The notes: a model not told the origin generated them from the letters alone. A stretch of DNA of 64,000 nt from Seminavis robusta (GCA_903772945.1 CAICTM010000170.1:1-64000), one strand, 5' to 3'. Numbered from the stretch's first letter, positions 19,978 to 31,365 are shown. Numbers and translations are program-made.

Positions 19978-21444
19978 TCAGTCCTGCTCATCCTGGTTGA
20001 GGACATGTGGTAGGGGAAACACCTGATGGAAGCGGCCAATCATTCCAGGATAGGATTGGTCGGGACCAGTGAGGATGTGAATCAATGTCCGGCAGTCTTC
20101 TGGCACATTGTCGGCCTTGATCACTTTTTGCTTCGTGCAGAGGGCGCCACCACGTTGAAGGGAAAAGTACCCATCGCACTCGTAGCATTCGAGGCTTGGG
20201 CAATCGAGGGATAGCTCGACGGGAGTACTGGTAAACAAAAACCCAGCCACGCGCAGATTCTTGAGCGAGTTGCATGCAATCCGAATTGCAGGGCCGTTGT
20301 AGGAACTCTCACATGTCAGAAAAAGATTGGCGAGGTTTGGCAATGAATCGAATCCGTGAAGGAACTCAACATATCCTCGGTCGCGATGCCATTCTGCTCC
20401 ATGTGTATTTCCAGCTTGAAAGTCGTGATGGTGGACCAACCAAGAGAAGAGAGGTAACTGAGAAAGGCAATCTTTTGAGGTCAGCCCAGCATTCTGATCC
20501 AAGTGCAAGTCCAAACCGAGATTCTTCAGCTCTGGCAAGGGTTGTTCCGTGATCTTCATAAGGAAAGCCCGCTTTAGACGGGCTTGGTCATTGCTCGAGT
20601 CGACCAGATCTGTCACTGACAAGCTTGTCTCAACCCCTTTGAGAACTGACAAGTCGCTTGTCGCAACTGCGTCAATGTATGCAGCAGCGTAGTCTTCCCA
20701 GTCCAGTTCATGGCAAGTGATTGTTTTGAAGCGAACCTGGTGATCTGCCAGCCATTCACCATGAAACTGCGCCAAGCACTTGGGAAGATCGTCCAAAGCC
20801 AGTCGAAGAGATGGAACAAGAGTGGTAGCAAAGCAAGCATCCAAGACGCGTTTCCAGCGACGGGAAACTCGTGCCAATCCATTGTAGAATCGCGCGGCAT
20901 ACGAGGTTGACACTCCAAAATGAAAATCCTTATCAACGCCATCCTCATCGTCGTCTTGACTTCCATCGTCACTACTAAAGTCCTCTCTAGCCTCAGGGTG
21001 AACTTGGCTGTCAGAATCGGAGTCACTGCCATGGCTGGAATCGTCCTGGCTGTCGTCGTCAGAGTCATCGTGATTTCCGTAGCTAGTGCCGTTCTCGTTC
21101 CCTTCGTCACCACCCGATTCGTCGTCATCGTCATCATTGCTTTGAGTTTCCATGTCTTGCTGGGTGTCCTCCGTTGATTCGGTGTCGTTGTTATCTTTCG
21201 TCTGGTCACGACCAACCTGCTGTTGGTCGCTCTTTTCCTCGTTGACTCCATCGCTGTCGGTCTTCTCTGGCAGGAGGTGGCAGATGCACTCGGTAGGAGC
21301 CTTTCCAAATGCCCCAGCAAAGGCAAACACAAGTGCCATGCACTCCTCGTTCAGATACGCTGCTGGGTCGGCGCGACCATCCTGGTGGTTGACATCTTGT
21401 TCGGTGCTAGTAGCCGTATCTTCTTGCTTATTACTGCTGTCCAT
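19978..21444 (-). CDS. F-box/LRR-like protein with acidic insert (paralogue B)
   Basis: 488 residues, same plan as the gene at 14631-15989: DPAAYLNEECMALVFAFAG start, long acidic/Ser insert (about 70-185, e.g. DSDDDSQDDSSHGSDSDSD), RFYNGLARVSRRWKRVLDACF, then LRR-like strands (SLPNLANLFLTCESS, CNSLKNLRVAGFLF, CPSLECYECDGYF). Shared motifs outside the low-complexity insert show that these are paralogues, although identity is modest, so duplication is not recent. The acidic insert is expanded compared with paralogue A. Function is not known; an adaptor role in ubiquitination is possible if the N-terminal block is a true F-box. Confidence 0.75.
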   Translation of the reverse strand: MDSSNKQEDTATSTEQDVNHQDGRADPAAYLNEECMALVFAFAGAFGKAPTECICHLLPEKTDSDGVNEEKSDQQQVGRDQTKDNNDTESTEDTQQDMETQSNDDDDDESGGDEGNENGTSYGNHDDSDDDSQDDSSHGSDSDSDSQVHPEAREDFSSDDGSQDDDEDGVDKDFHFGVSTSYAARFYNGLARVSRRWKRVLDACFATTLVPSLRLALDDLPKCLAQFHGEWLADHQVRFKTITCHELDWEDYAAAYIDAVATSDLSVLKGVETSLSVTDLVDSSNDQARLKRAFLMKITEQPLPELKNLGLDLHLDQNAGLTSKDCLSQLPLFSWLVHHHDFQAGNTHGAEWHRDRGYVEFLHGFDSLPNLANLFLTCESSYNGPAIRIACNSLKNLRVAGFLFTSTPVELSLDCPSLECYECDGYFSLQRGGALCTKQKVIKADNVPEDCRTLIHILTGPDQSYPGMIGRFHQVFPLPHVLNQDEQD

Positions 21445-22013
21445 GGTTGCAGTTAGTGCAGATTCCTACCGTATGGCAATCGTTCTCGGGATGGTTTTGA
21501 TGTCAGACACCACAACAACGCCAAATCAAGAGTCAATCTTTGATTTCTTCTGCTGTTCCCTTTTCAATTTGGATGAGATAGAGATTATGAGAGCACAATC
21601 GCTTGTGAGGCTGAAGGCGGGAGCTTTGAATTCCAGTCCTTGGATCTTTGGTGGAAGTGTGATTGGAATCATTCGACTTAATTCTCAATTCCCGTGCGGT
21701 CAGCCGACCCTCGCTTGCTCACTTCCATTCAATTTGTCGGCAGCACCAAAAGAAATGCTCATGTTGAGGAAGGAACGTGGCTGCAGACATGAGATACCGT
21801 GCGGTACAGTACTGTACCGGTACAGCAGAACGCCAGGGAGTGATGCAATCGTCACCTGGGATCTTGGTCTCTTCATCATTCCGCTGTCAGAAGTCAGAAG
21901 GGGGAGTACTTGGGCCGAAAGATCTTGAGAGATTCCTCGATCCTCATTTTTTCCACTTCGCCTTGCCTTCATTGTTCTTTGTTGGCTGCAGCGGAAAGGA
22001 AGATAAAGGGACC
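21445..22013. promoter_or_regulatory. Divergent intergenic region
   Basis: 569 bp between the ATGs of F-box-like paralogue B (minus) and the acetamidase gene (plus). It contains GTACAGTACTGTACCGGTAC near 21804-21824. No gene seen; long chance frames cross it. Confidence 0.45.
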
Positions 22014-25000
22014 ATGGCGTTGTTTGCAAAGCCTCTCAATATGGCGGCCTTTTTGATACTCGTGTATCCAGTCCTTGCCAGTGCGGCCGACTTTAAGTTG
22101 GAACTGAGCGCTGCCAATGTCCATTGGGGTTTCTTTAGCAAGAGCCTTGCTCCTATCCTCACGATCCCATCGGGATCGGAAGTCGAAGTGGAAATGGCCA
22201 CTCACCATGCATGTGACGACTGGGACGCCATGATTGAAGGAGATCCCGGTATGGAGGATATCTACTTTTGGGACAACATGGAAGGTGCCAACGAACACTT
22301 TCGTGGAGCCACGGGAATGGGTGACGGAGTCCATATTCTCACAGGTCCAATCTATGTGGAAGGTGCCGAGCCCGGTGACATGCTGCAAGTGGAAATTTTG
22401 GACTTGAAGCCTCGCAAGAACCCTGCGACCGACCGAACCTTTGGATCCAATGCAGCCGCGTGGTGGGGTTTTCAAGCCAGAGTCAACATGGTGGACGGCT
22501 CGTCCTTCTCAGCAGGATCTTTTACAAACACACCGGTATGTCCAAGAATAAATTGAATTGTGGACCTGCAGATTTTTTATGCGTGAAGGTGACATGAGTT
22601 AACACTCTTTTGTCATGTTTTCCTTGATCACTAAAGGGCGTCAACAACGAAGTGATTACCATCTATGAAGTATTGGAAGAAGATGGACAGGCATTTGCCG
22701 TTCCTCAGTACCAATATAGCTGGCCTACCATCACTGATCCAAACGGTACCGTTCGCGACTACATTGCTTATCCTGGCACCTGTGTACCTCATGATTTGCA
22801 CGGTTGCAGTCACGAGTACCAGCCATCTGGTAGGGTCGAGGAAATGGCAAGTTATGTAACATGGCCGCGGATCAGGCCTATATCCAGCCAATGACTAACA
22901 CAATTTGCTTGTCTCCTTCATGCTTCACACAGGGATGGTCCAAATCAGAACCCATAACATACTATGACAATGTTTTCCCTGCCAAGATTCCTGTGAACTA
23001 TCATGTTGGCTGCATGGGTCTACCTCCTGCCTCTCACGAATATGTGGACAGCATTCCACCCATGGTGACTGGCGGGAACCTGGACAACATGAGGATTGCA
23101 AAAGGGGCAACCATGTATTATCCAGTGCAAGTAGAAGGAGCTCTCTTGTCCATGGGTGATGCACATGCCGCTCAGGCAGATTCTGAACTGGATGGCACTG
23201 GTGTGGAGACTAGTGTTACTGGAACGTTCAAGATTTCAGTCATCAAGGCGGCAGACCTGACACCTGCACAACAGGAACAAGATTTTCCCTTGTGTGAAAC
23301 CGAGGAACATTTCATCGTCCACGGGTGAGTTGAAACTGGTCAAACCGAGGGTGATTGCATAGCTTGGCTTCTCACACAATGAAATGGTCAGCTTCACTGA
23401 GACAGACTACCTGGCTACATTCTCCGACAATCCATCAGAGATCTATTCCAATTCGGCAATTGATCCTGCAATGAGTAATGCCTACCAGCAGACCAGGAAG
23501 TTTCTGATGCTGACTTATGGGCTCACGGAACCGGAAGCCAATACAATAATTACCCAAGGCGTCGACTACGCCATCACACAGGTAGTGGATGGCAATTGGG
23601 GCGTTCATGCAGTCATTCCCAAGAAGATATTTGAGCCGCACACAGGCGGCGAGGAGACTCCGGTAGAGTCTGATGTTTCCGTAGCACGACAGTCTCCAGC
23701 AGCAGACATTGAGCTTAGTTCAGCAAACGTTCATTGGGGGTTCTTCTCCAAGGAGTTGGAGCCCATATTGACTGTACAGAGTGGACAGGAGGTGGTCGTG
23801 GAAATGGCGACTCACCATGCATGTGATGATTGGGACAGAATGATAAAAGGCGATGCAGGTGAGTTTCCGTCATCCGTTAGGCGCCAAAGTATGCGTGATC
23901 AAAGCCTCACTGCGTCGTGTGTTCCACAGGGATGGAGGATATCTATCACTGGTCAAATGAAAAACAGAATGAGTTCTACCGAGGAGCCACTGGCGGAGGA
24001 GACGGAGTCCATGTACTGACTGGTCCCATCTTTGTGGATGATGCAGAACCTGGCGATATCATTGCCGTTGAAATCATGGATTTGCAACTCAGACCCAACC
24101 CTGACGGCAAAACCTTTGGTTCAAACGCGGCGGCATGGTGGGGTTACCAGGCACGAGTTCCCAAAGCAGATGGCTCGACATACACAGCTGGTAGCTTCAC
24201 TGGAACTCCCGATCAAAACGACGAAATCGTAACAATCTATGAGATGCTCCAAGATGACGACGGGGCGTATGCCGTTCCTTTGTACCAATTCGAGTGGCCA
24301 GTCTTGACAGATCCAGATGGTGAGCAAGCATTTGATGTGGCCAGTATTACGTTGCCTGTTTTGGGTCGAGTCAACCAACTTACCATATCTTCTGTTGTTG
24401 ACCAGGAATCTTACGGGATTATATCGCCTATCCAGGCACCTGCGTGCCTCATGACCCGCATGGTGCGACGGACTCGGTCTCCTCTAATGTTCTCGACATG
24501 GGCTGGGTCAAAGAGGGAGACATCACATACTATGATGATGTGTTCCGAGCCAAGATTCCCATTGATATGCACATTGGTTGCATGGGTCTGGCGCCGGGGT
24601 CTCATTCCTATGTAGACAGCATTCCACCACTTCCCACTGGAGGAAATCTTGACAATCGCAGAATCGGAAAGGGAACAACAATGTATTATCCAGTGGAAGT
24701 GCTGGGAGGTCTATTGAGTATGGGAGATGCACATGCAGCCCAGGGCGACTCGGAGTTGGATGGTACTGGAATTGAAACTAGCATCACTGGTCGGTTCAAG
24801 ATCACACTGATCAAAGCTGCAGACTTTGATGAAGCCCAAAAGCTTCAAGACTTTCCTCTTGGAGAGACTTCTAAGGAGTGGATTGTACATGTAGGTTGAT
24901 ACAGTCTGCTGAAAAGGTGTCCAATCTTTCGTGTCTCTAACACTTGCGATTCGATCCCTCTCCTGCAGGGCTTCACGCACACTGACTACCTGGAGACCTT

Positions 25001-25488
25001 TCCCGACAACCCTGGAGACGTTTACAGCACTTCTTCGATTGATCCTGCCATGAAGAATGCTTTCACGCAAACTCGAAAGTGGTTGATGGCGAAATTCAGT
25101 CTGACTGAGTTTGAGAGTTGGACAATCATCACCCAGGCGGTGAACTTTGGGTTGACACAGGTAAGAGGAAGAAGCAAGAGATGGCTTCAAATGTGCGTCT
25201 TTATGCAGTCACCCTTACTCGTTTCCTTTCAACTCCCTGCAGCTCGTGGACGGCAACTGGGGTGTCCATGCCCTGATTCCCAAGTCCATTTTTGACGGGG
25301 TGGAGAGGAATCCTTTTTGTGGTGATGACTTTGAAAACTCAGGGGATCTACCAGTAGTTACAAAGGGAGCTCAGGACAACTCCGGGAAAGACGCCGAAGA
25401 TGGCATGGAAAGTGATGCTCATCAACTTCTCTCCAGCTCCCTGTTTGCAATCTTTGTCGCGGTCTTGACTTTGGCGCAAACGTTTTGA
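22014..25488 (+). CDS. Secreted tandem-domain acetamidase/formamidase, possibly GPI-anchored
   Basis: Eight exons: 22014-22535, 22637-22846, 22933-23324, 23392-23858, 23930-24319, 24406-24890, 24969-25160, 25243-25488, giving 967 codons in one frame. A signal peptide (AAFLILVYPVLASA) is followed by two complete FmdA/AmdA domains. Each has HWGFFSK, MATHHACDDW, GDGVH(I/V)LTGPI, GSNAAAWWG, GGNLDN, GDAHAAQ.DSELDGTG and VDGNWGVHA(V/L)IPK. The family hydrolyses formamide or short amides to ammonia plus acid. The C-terminus ends in a hydrophobic tail (LLSSSLFAIFVAVLTLAQ) typical of a GPI-attachment signal. Intron 2 (22847-22932) uses a GC-AG boundary (GCAAGT donor), supported because only it keeps EEM-GWSK in frame like domain 2. 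A cell-surface amidase releasing ammonium from external amides is the likely role (inference). Confidence 0.9.
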
Positions 25489-27327
25489 GTTCGATGGGAG
25501 CGTTGTGAAATAAAAACTAGTCGTAATGCTTGCGTTTTGAAGGTTTGGTCTGACTTGAGCAGTTACCGCTATTAGTACATTTGGTATCCTGGATCCGTTG
25601 GTTTCTCTGGAGCTGCCTTGCTCCCTCTTGCATTCCCCTCGAGCTCTAGGCATATCCAACGGGACTACCTACTCTGCACTCACCTTAACTGGCAGGATGA
25701 CTTTCAATACTCAGAATGTTTTGGCATCGACCTAATCTTGGAGAAGTCGTACTCATCCACGTGTTGTCTGACTGTTACATAGTTGGTGAAGTTGCGTTTG
25801 CTACCGTGCATCCGCTGTGGTACTTGTAGAATGACAGGGAACTATTGTGGTGCCCTCATGAATAAAGTGTATTTGGCGTGTCAAGGTACTTCATCACACA
25901 AGATCGTGAGTTACATGCGCCTCTCGTCTGTGGCAGGCTAAGAAGTTGTGCATTATGTACCTGATCGCGAGGAATAGGGACAGCAAGAGCAGGAGTGGAG
26001 CGAGAACATGCTTTGGATGAAGGTCCAGGGGCGTCATGTGAAGGAGGAATCAAGGGCACGATTCTTCGTATTGTGGTCTCTTCTCTAGCTAGTCTGCACC
26101 TCATGTTGTTGGTCATGTTACCAACCAGCAAGCTCGCTGGAAACATCAAGCCTAGCGATGTCCTGCGTGGTTCCAGCCGTACGAGGTATCGGTACCGTAC
26201 TGCATTAATCTTTCTCCCGCAGCCATATTTGACCCCTTCATTTTTGTCCTACGAAATAAATTAAAACCCAATCCTCAAAGAATCTACTGCCTTCTGCCCA
26301 AGGATGGCCGGCCCGGTCTCGGGATGGAGCAACAACAATTCTTTTTTCAATGCTCCAAGTCCTTTGCTTCAGTCGAGTCAAAGCGCCAGGCAAGATGCTC
26401 CTGGTTTCCAGGGCCACAACTCGATCTTTGGATCTTTCAAATTTCCCTTCAGAGAATCCGAACTTTCCCCGCCTCCCTCCTCTCTGCACCTCTTGGCGAC
26501 CGGTATCGCAGAATGTGACAGCCAGGCAGATTTTGTCCTCATCAATCCTGTCAAGCTATTGCTACATGTAGAATCGGACTTGATATGTCCGTTCACGAGC
26601 TTCTCAGATTGCGTCGGACTCGGCCGATAATGTACGATTGTACCATGAGACAAGCACTCCTGGCTTCTGCCCGACGTAGGCATTCGCAATAACGCGTTCT
26701 GAATAACTATCATTCCTGGAGTTGCCTCCCGTTCCGATCCTTGACTGCTGTGCCTACACCAGGAAAGAGGATCCACCAAGGTGTTGGTCATCGAACAAAC
26801 TAGTTAGATTGGTTTCGTGCTAGCCAGGTAGCTAGCATTGACTGGACTGCTGATCCGTCGAGAGCAAAGCCACGAAAGCTGTTGTGGATCCATCGAAGCG
26901 TGGAGCGGGCAGACGGCGGAAAGTGTAATAGCGGGAAATAGGATTTTAGAGGCCTGCCACTTTGAGTCTGGCTTGTGAATTACAGAAAGCTTCCAGATGC
27001 CACTTTCCTCCAGATTGTGTTATTTCCTTGAAGCTAGATTCAGCCATTCTTTCAGTTTTAGTTATTCTTCCATTTTCTAGTCATTCTTCCAAAAGAAGAA
27101 AATCTGGAAACAGGTATTCCCGCATTATTTTCCACGGTCCGCTTGATGGTCTGCCTGAGTGACCGCTTGTGCTGTAGCAGGTTTGTCTACTTGGCTGGAG
27201 GCACGGATCCGAGGGTCAATGGTCTGCCTAACTAAGCAGCTGACCATCGGGCTGCCACGGATCGATGTGGCCACAATTTTTCGCCTATTCGGTTCATTTC
27301 TTTGCTAGCTTTGGACAAGAGAAAAAA
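25489..27327. other. 1.8-kb intergenic region
   Basis: No supported gene. Overlapping open frames on both strands near 26300-26790 have no recognisable content. A GGTACCGTAC palindrome is near 26190. It should contain the 3' end of the amidase gene and the promoter of the CRAL-TRIO gene. Confidence 0.5.
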
Positions 27328-28666
27328 ATGAATCCCTATGCTCGTCAGATGATGTCGCCTGATCGCGACGCTCAAGGAAAAATTGTGCTGAGGACCTACT
27401 CGAAAGATCCCTGGGGAGCAGAAAATGTCCAAGAATACATCGACTCCTGGGGATTGACGCAAGAGCAAATTGACAAGATGTGGGCGCTCCAACGAAAATT
27501 GGTGGACGTGGATCACTTCAAGAATGAACCTGAATGTATTTTGCGATTCATGTTTGCTCCAACTGGATATGATAACGCTGAAGCTTGCTTTAGAAAGATG
27601 ATAGAGTGGCGACTGGACAACAATGTAGACACAATCTTGGACGACTATAATCCTCCCAAGCGATTGCTGGAGAGCTCCAGTTCTGCCATGCTCCATGGGC
27701 TCGATCGAGAAGGTGACCCCATTTATGTTGAGAGGGGTGGGGCTGTAGATGTTGGCACCCTGTTGAAAGAGTTCAGCGCAGAAGAAATTGTGAAGTTTTG
27801 CATATGGACACGTGAACTACATACACGAGGTGCATGGATTGAAGCATTTGAGAGGCGACAAGGAAGACGCATCAAGGGCGTCACAGGTATGTTCGGTGGC
27901 AATCGTTGGAAGTCAGCTGGTAACGAAGCCTTACATTCTGTGTTGATTTTCAGTTGTCTATGACTTGAAGGGAATGAGCACCAAGCACTTAAACCCCAAG
28001 GGCATGGACTTATTTGGAGAAATCATGAAGTTTTCTAATGCCTGCTACCCCGGGCCTATCAAGGTATAGCTGTTGGCTATCGTGGGAAGGTTCCAGAAGA
28101 AAAGAACGCTTACCTTTCTCTGTTGATTCTGCTATTTGCAGCGATTGATTATCATTCGGGCTCCCTCCATCTTTCGGTATGCGTGGGCGGTGGCTAAGAA
28201 CTTTTTCCGACAGTCACTGCGACGAAAAATGATCTTTGCGTCCAAGAACTATCTTGACGTGTTGGATGAATTCATTCCCCGAGAAGTCCTTCCGCCTTCC
28301 ATTGCAGAGGGCGGCTTAGGACGGGTTGCCATGGGTATGCCTCCCTTGATTGGAGATGTGAAGCACGGCGAGCCAAACTCCCGAGAAGCTTTGTTCAATG
28401 AAAGTGTAATGACAGTTGATTCACCCTTTCAGGGACGGACGGGCACATCTCGTACCGGTAGAGGAGGAAAGGCTGTATATTCGCCCTTCGAGGAATCGTC
28501 ACGGGCTTCCCTGGCTGAGACTGATGACGGGTCTGCCTCGTCCGACGAACTCACGTGGGGTGCTCCAAGCTCGCTCTGTTCCGTGGCAGGGAGCGGACTG
28601 CTCAGGGGCGTCTGGGTAGACCAGGACGATGGCAGCAGTGAGATCTTCACCCGTGCTGTGGCCTAG
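27328..28666 (+). CDS. CRAL-TRIO (Sec14-like) lipid-transfer protein
   Basis: Three exons: 27328-27886, 27954-28063, 28142-28666, 397 codons. Introns are 67 and 78 bp with GT-AG ends, and frame continuity is exact (VT-VVYDLKG and GPIK-RLIIIRAPS). An N-terminal helical CRAL-TRIO-N region contains ILRFMFAPTGYDNAEACFRKMIEWR. The lipid-binding core contains DREGDPIYVERGG, VVYDLKGMSTKHL, YPGPIK and IIIRAPSIFRYAWAVAKNFF. Sec14-like proteins carry phosphatidylinositol, phosphatidylcholine or tocopherol-type lipids between membranes. The C-terminal 110 residues are Ser/Gly-rich and unstructured. The ATG at 27328 follows GAAAAAA; an upstream in-frame ATG at 27265 is possible. Confidence 0.88.
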
Positions 28667-29017
28667 CTGCGCCGCACAAGCCTGATTTTGCTGGACAAAT
28701 GCACACCGTTTGCTTGATACATAAACACAAGACTGCAAGTAGCTTGCCTGAAGGCTAGACAACAATAGCATTTTCTTATTAGGCACATCCAAAGAGAGCG
28801 ACTGCAAAGGACAACATACCAGACACCTGCCTGGGTTCGATTTTCATTCACACTCGACCGCATTGTTGTCGCTATCATAGGATTGAGACGTCTATTCTTT
28901 CAGAAGTCAGAGCTATTCCCAAAAATCTTAATTAAGGAACTAAAAGCAAATTCCATCAGCCTACTCAGTGTTCCAATCATAGTCACTCCTGTCGCTCCCT
29001 GCACCACCCAGTCAACC
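28667..29017. other. Intergenic gap between convergent genes
   Basis: 351 bp of 3' flanking sequence of the CRAL-TRIO gene (plus) and the glutamate-receptor-like gene (minus). It contains TTAATTAAGG near 28929. No gene seen. Confidence 0.5.
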
Positions 29018-30901
29018 CTATGGCTCTTGTTGCCCCAGCAACAGGCGTAGAATTGTATCCATCTTTGCATTTAGGACAACTTCAACTTCATCAATTTTGG
29101 CCTCGAGAGCATTTTGCTTTGCAACCATTTTTGCACGCTTGTCCTCGTCCCCCAACCGTGCACGTTCCTGCCTGCTGCCAGCGCCTGAATTATCCAATGA
29201 ACCTTCTGATTGGTGGCGGACCACATAAGTATTGACACGTGGTGCAGATCCAATCACTGGCCCATGTGTCCTGCTGTTCACCTTTTCCACTATCTGTCCT
29301 TCCCTTAAACAGCAATTCAGCTTCTGTGTGTACGCTGTTATGCAACCAACAAACACAGCAACAGCCATGGCAACCCAATGCACAATAAATGTCCCTGCCA
29401 TCTGCTGAAGTGTCAGTGTAGCAGCTTCAATGTTGTCGCCATCAGATCCCCCAGCTGCTGAAGCGCCACCACCCTTAAGCACCCTTTGCTTAGGTGTAAC
29501 AGTCTGGCCACTCTGTGTCTTGTCCTGCTGTTTCCTGTGGGACTGAAGTCGCCGATCTGGTTGAGCTTTGCTGTTGCCCACGTAATTGCAGTGTTGATTG
29601 TCAGCCAATTCTCTGTGTTTTCTCCAAAGTTCTGCCAAGACACCTTCATCCACAAGTTCTACCATATGCAAGCTTACAACGTGGCGGACCAAGCTGCTGC
29701 ACAAATGGCCTGAATCAACTTTGACAGCAAATGCAGACTTCAAGGGTTTGACCACATCGCCCACAACTTCCAAGTTGCAGTCTGGATTGTACTCCTTGTC
29801 ATTCTGCACATTGAGCCATGTTTCTTTGTTTGAAACAGACAAGGCACATTCCCCATTTCTCAATGACTCATAGGTTGCCTTCTCGTCCACTCTGGGTTCC
29901 CGTAGCGCCTTTGGGTAGGCTTTCTGAATATGAAAATCTCCAGCGGTATCCTCATAGGTGCAAACAGGATACCCATAGACAACAGCTGCCTCCATGGAAG
30001 CCACCAAAACTGGTTCCACTCGTTGTTCCACAAACAGGGAAGCAAGATTTGCTGTGTAGGTTGCTGTGATGACGAGTGCCCAAATAGTCATGCTTACTCC
30101 AAATATCCTTCCTGCAAAACTGCTAGGAGCATACTCGTAGTTCTGAGAAAAGTTGATGGCACTGAGATAGAGGTTGTCTGAGAACCATTGCCAGAGAGAC
30201 CGATCGTCTCGTTCTCCGTGGAGGTGCTCAATTAGCTGGTAGACCAGGGCCGAAAAGACCACCGTCAAAATAATCGTTCCCCACACTGCTGGATCAAAAG
30301 GTTTGGTCCAGTTGAGTAGATCAATGCCATTGGCTTCCAGTAGAGACCGCCTTTGATCAATCAAAATAAGACTGCCATCGTACCATGGCTCGGCATAGGA
30401 AATCCCATCTTCCATTCGTTCCACAGTGAGATCCCAAGAGCCAGCGGCAATGTCATAGTTTTCGGTGCTCCAGACCAGCAACTCGGTCCATGTCATATTG
30501 TACTGTTGAGGCCATTCCGTGACACCAAAAGAATCCCGCCATGTAAAGTTGGCTCGTGCTGCCACTGCATCCATTAACTCTGCGATAAGTCCTGGATTTT
30601 CGGTTGGGAGACCCGACTCCATGTTGTGGCGAAAGTAAGGATTGCCTTTGCCAACAAAGACAGGCCTTAGCGCCAGTCCTGACAGAGCGTTCTTCAGTTC
30701 TATTTCTCCCAAACGGTACTTTTCATAACGTTCACAGACATCCTGTCGGACGCTGCTGTTACTATTGGATATCAACGAGGGTGTTACATTGAAGGCCGCC
30801 TTGTCTCCAAGTCCATGGCCAAAGGAGAAAGGCAGATGCACGATAACCAAGAGGCAACAAAGACAATGCAGCATAGGGCGAGGCGCCGTCATGGTGATCA
30901 T
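29018..30901 (-). CDS. GLR: Ionotropic glutamate receptor-like channel
   Basis: 627 residues, no intron. A signal peptide (LHCLCCLLVIVHLPFSFG) leads directly into the ligand-binding S1 part (NPGLIAELMDAVAARANFTW, DIAAGSWDLTVERMEDGISY); the large amino-terminal domain of animal and plant receptors is absent. M1 lies at about 206-225 (WGTIILTVVFSALVYQLIEH), a pore segment at about 236-255, and M3 with TATYTANLASLF (about 279-290), the counterpart of the SYTANLAAF gating motif. S2 follows (CALSVSNKETWLN), then M4 at about 501-525 and a coiled-coil tail. Such channels gate cation currents after small-molecule binding. The pore and gate motifs make an ion channel likely; the ligand cannot be read. 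An extended Gln/Lys-rich loop at 430-490 separates S2 and M4. Confidence 0.9.
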   Translation of the reverse strand: MITMTAPRPMLHCLCCLLVIVHLPFSFGHGLGDKAAFNVTPSLISNSNSSVRQDVCERYEKYRLGEIELKNALSGLALRPVFVGKGNPYFRHNMESGLPTENPGLIAELMDAVAARANFTWRDSFGVTEWPQQYNMTWTELLVWSTENYDIAAGSWDLTVERMEDGISYAEPWYDGSLILIDQRRSLLEANGIDLLNWTKPFDPAVWGTIILTVVFSALVYQLIEHLHGERDDRSLWQWFSDNLYLSAINFSQNYEYAPSSFAGRIFGVSMTIWALVITATYTANLASLFVEQRVEPVLVASMEAAVVYGYPVCTYEDTAGDFHIQKAYPKALREPRVDEKATYESLRNGECALSVSNKETWLNVQNDKEYNPDCNLEVVGDVVKPLKSAFAVKVDSGHLCSSLVRHVVSLHMVELVDEGVLAELWRKHRELADNQHCNYVGNSKAQPDRRLQSHRKQQDKTQSGQTVTPKQRVLKGGGASAAGGSDGDNIEAATLTLQQMAGTFIVHWVAMAVAVFVGCITAYTQKLNCCLREGQIVEKVNSRTHGPVIGSAPRVNTYVVRHQSEGSLDNSGAGSRQERARLGDEDKRAKMVAKQNALEAKIDEVEVVLNAKMDTILRLLLGQQEP

Positions 30902-31365
30902 TTTGGAGCAACAGTGGGGATGTTTTTATTAGGTTGACGCTGATGCAGATTGCTTGTCGTCGATGCAAGAACATCGTGGCGCCGCCGTTGCTTTGTCGGA
31001 ACCGGCAGGATCCGAAAAGTGAGAGGTTTTAGAGGGCACAAGCAAGGGCACTTGAAGGTCATTGATAAGGGTCATTTTCAAGTGAAATCTTCAGCTACTC
31101 CTTTTCCGTTCTACCTGTAGGATTTTAAGCGGTAGAAGGCAGTGATATGATTGGAGGAGGACACTGAATACGTCAGCAAGTACGTGTGTAATACATAACA
31201 ACCAAGTCCTAACCAGTTTACGTACCACTGTGCTACCAAGCTATCGATTTTCGTTTCTTTCGAAAAGAAAACAAGGATTCCTTCGAAGCAAGCCACTCAA
31301 GATGAGGATGCGACGGTCATTTCCACAGCCAAAGTTGCGAGTTTCACCAACCAAGAGCATCAACC
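30902..31365. other. Divergent intergenic region
   Basis: 464 bp between the channel gene (minus) and the 5' half of the split transposase-like gene (plus). No gene or terminal repeat of an element was recognised here. Confidence 0.45.

Noticed and set aside
22847-22932. A standard GT donor (GTTATG at 22851) for amidase intron 2
   Set aside because: It shifts the frame of the next exon and breaks the match to domain 2, whereas the GC donor keeps both.
26304-26791. Overlapping open frames on both strands in the amidase/CRAL-TRIO gap
   Set aside because: No recognisable domain, poor start context, and composition alike in both strands.
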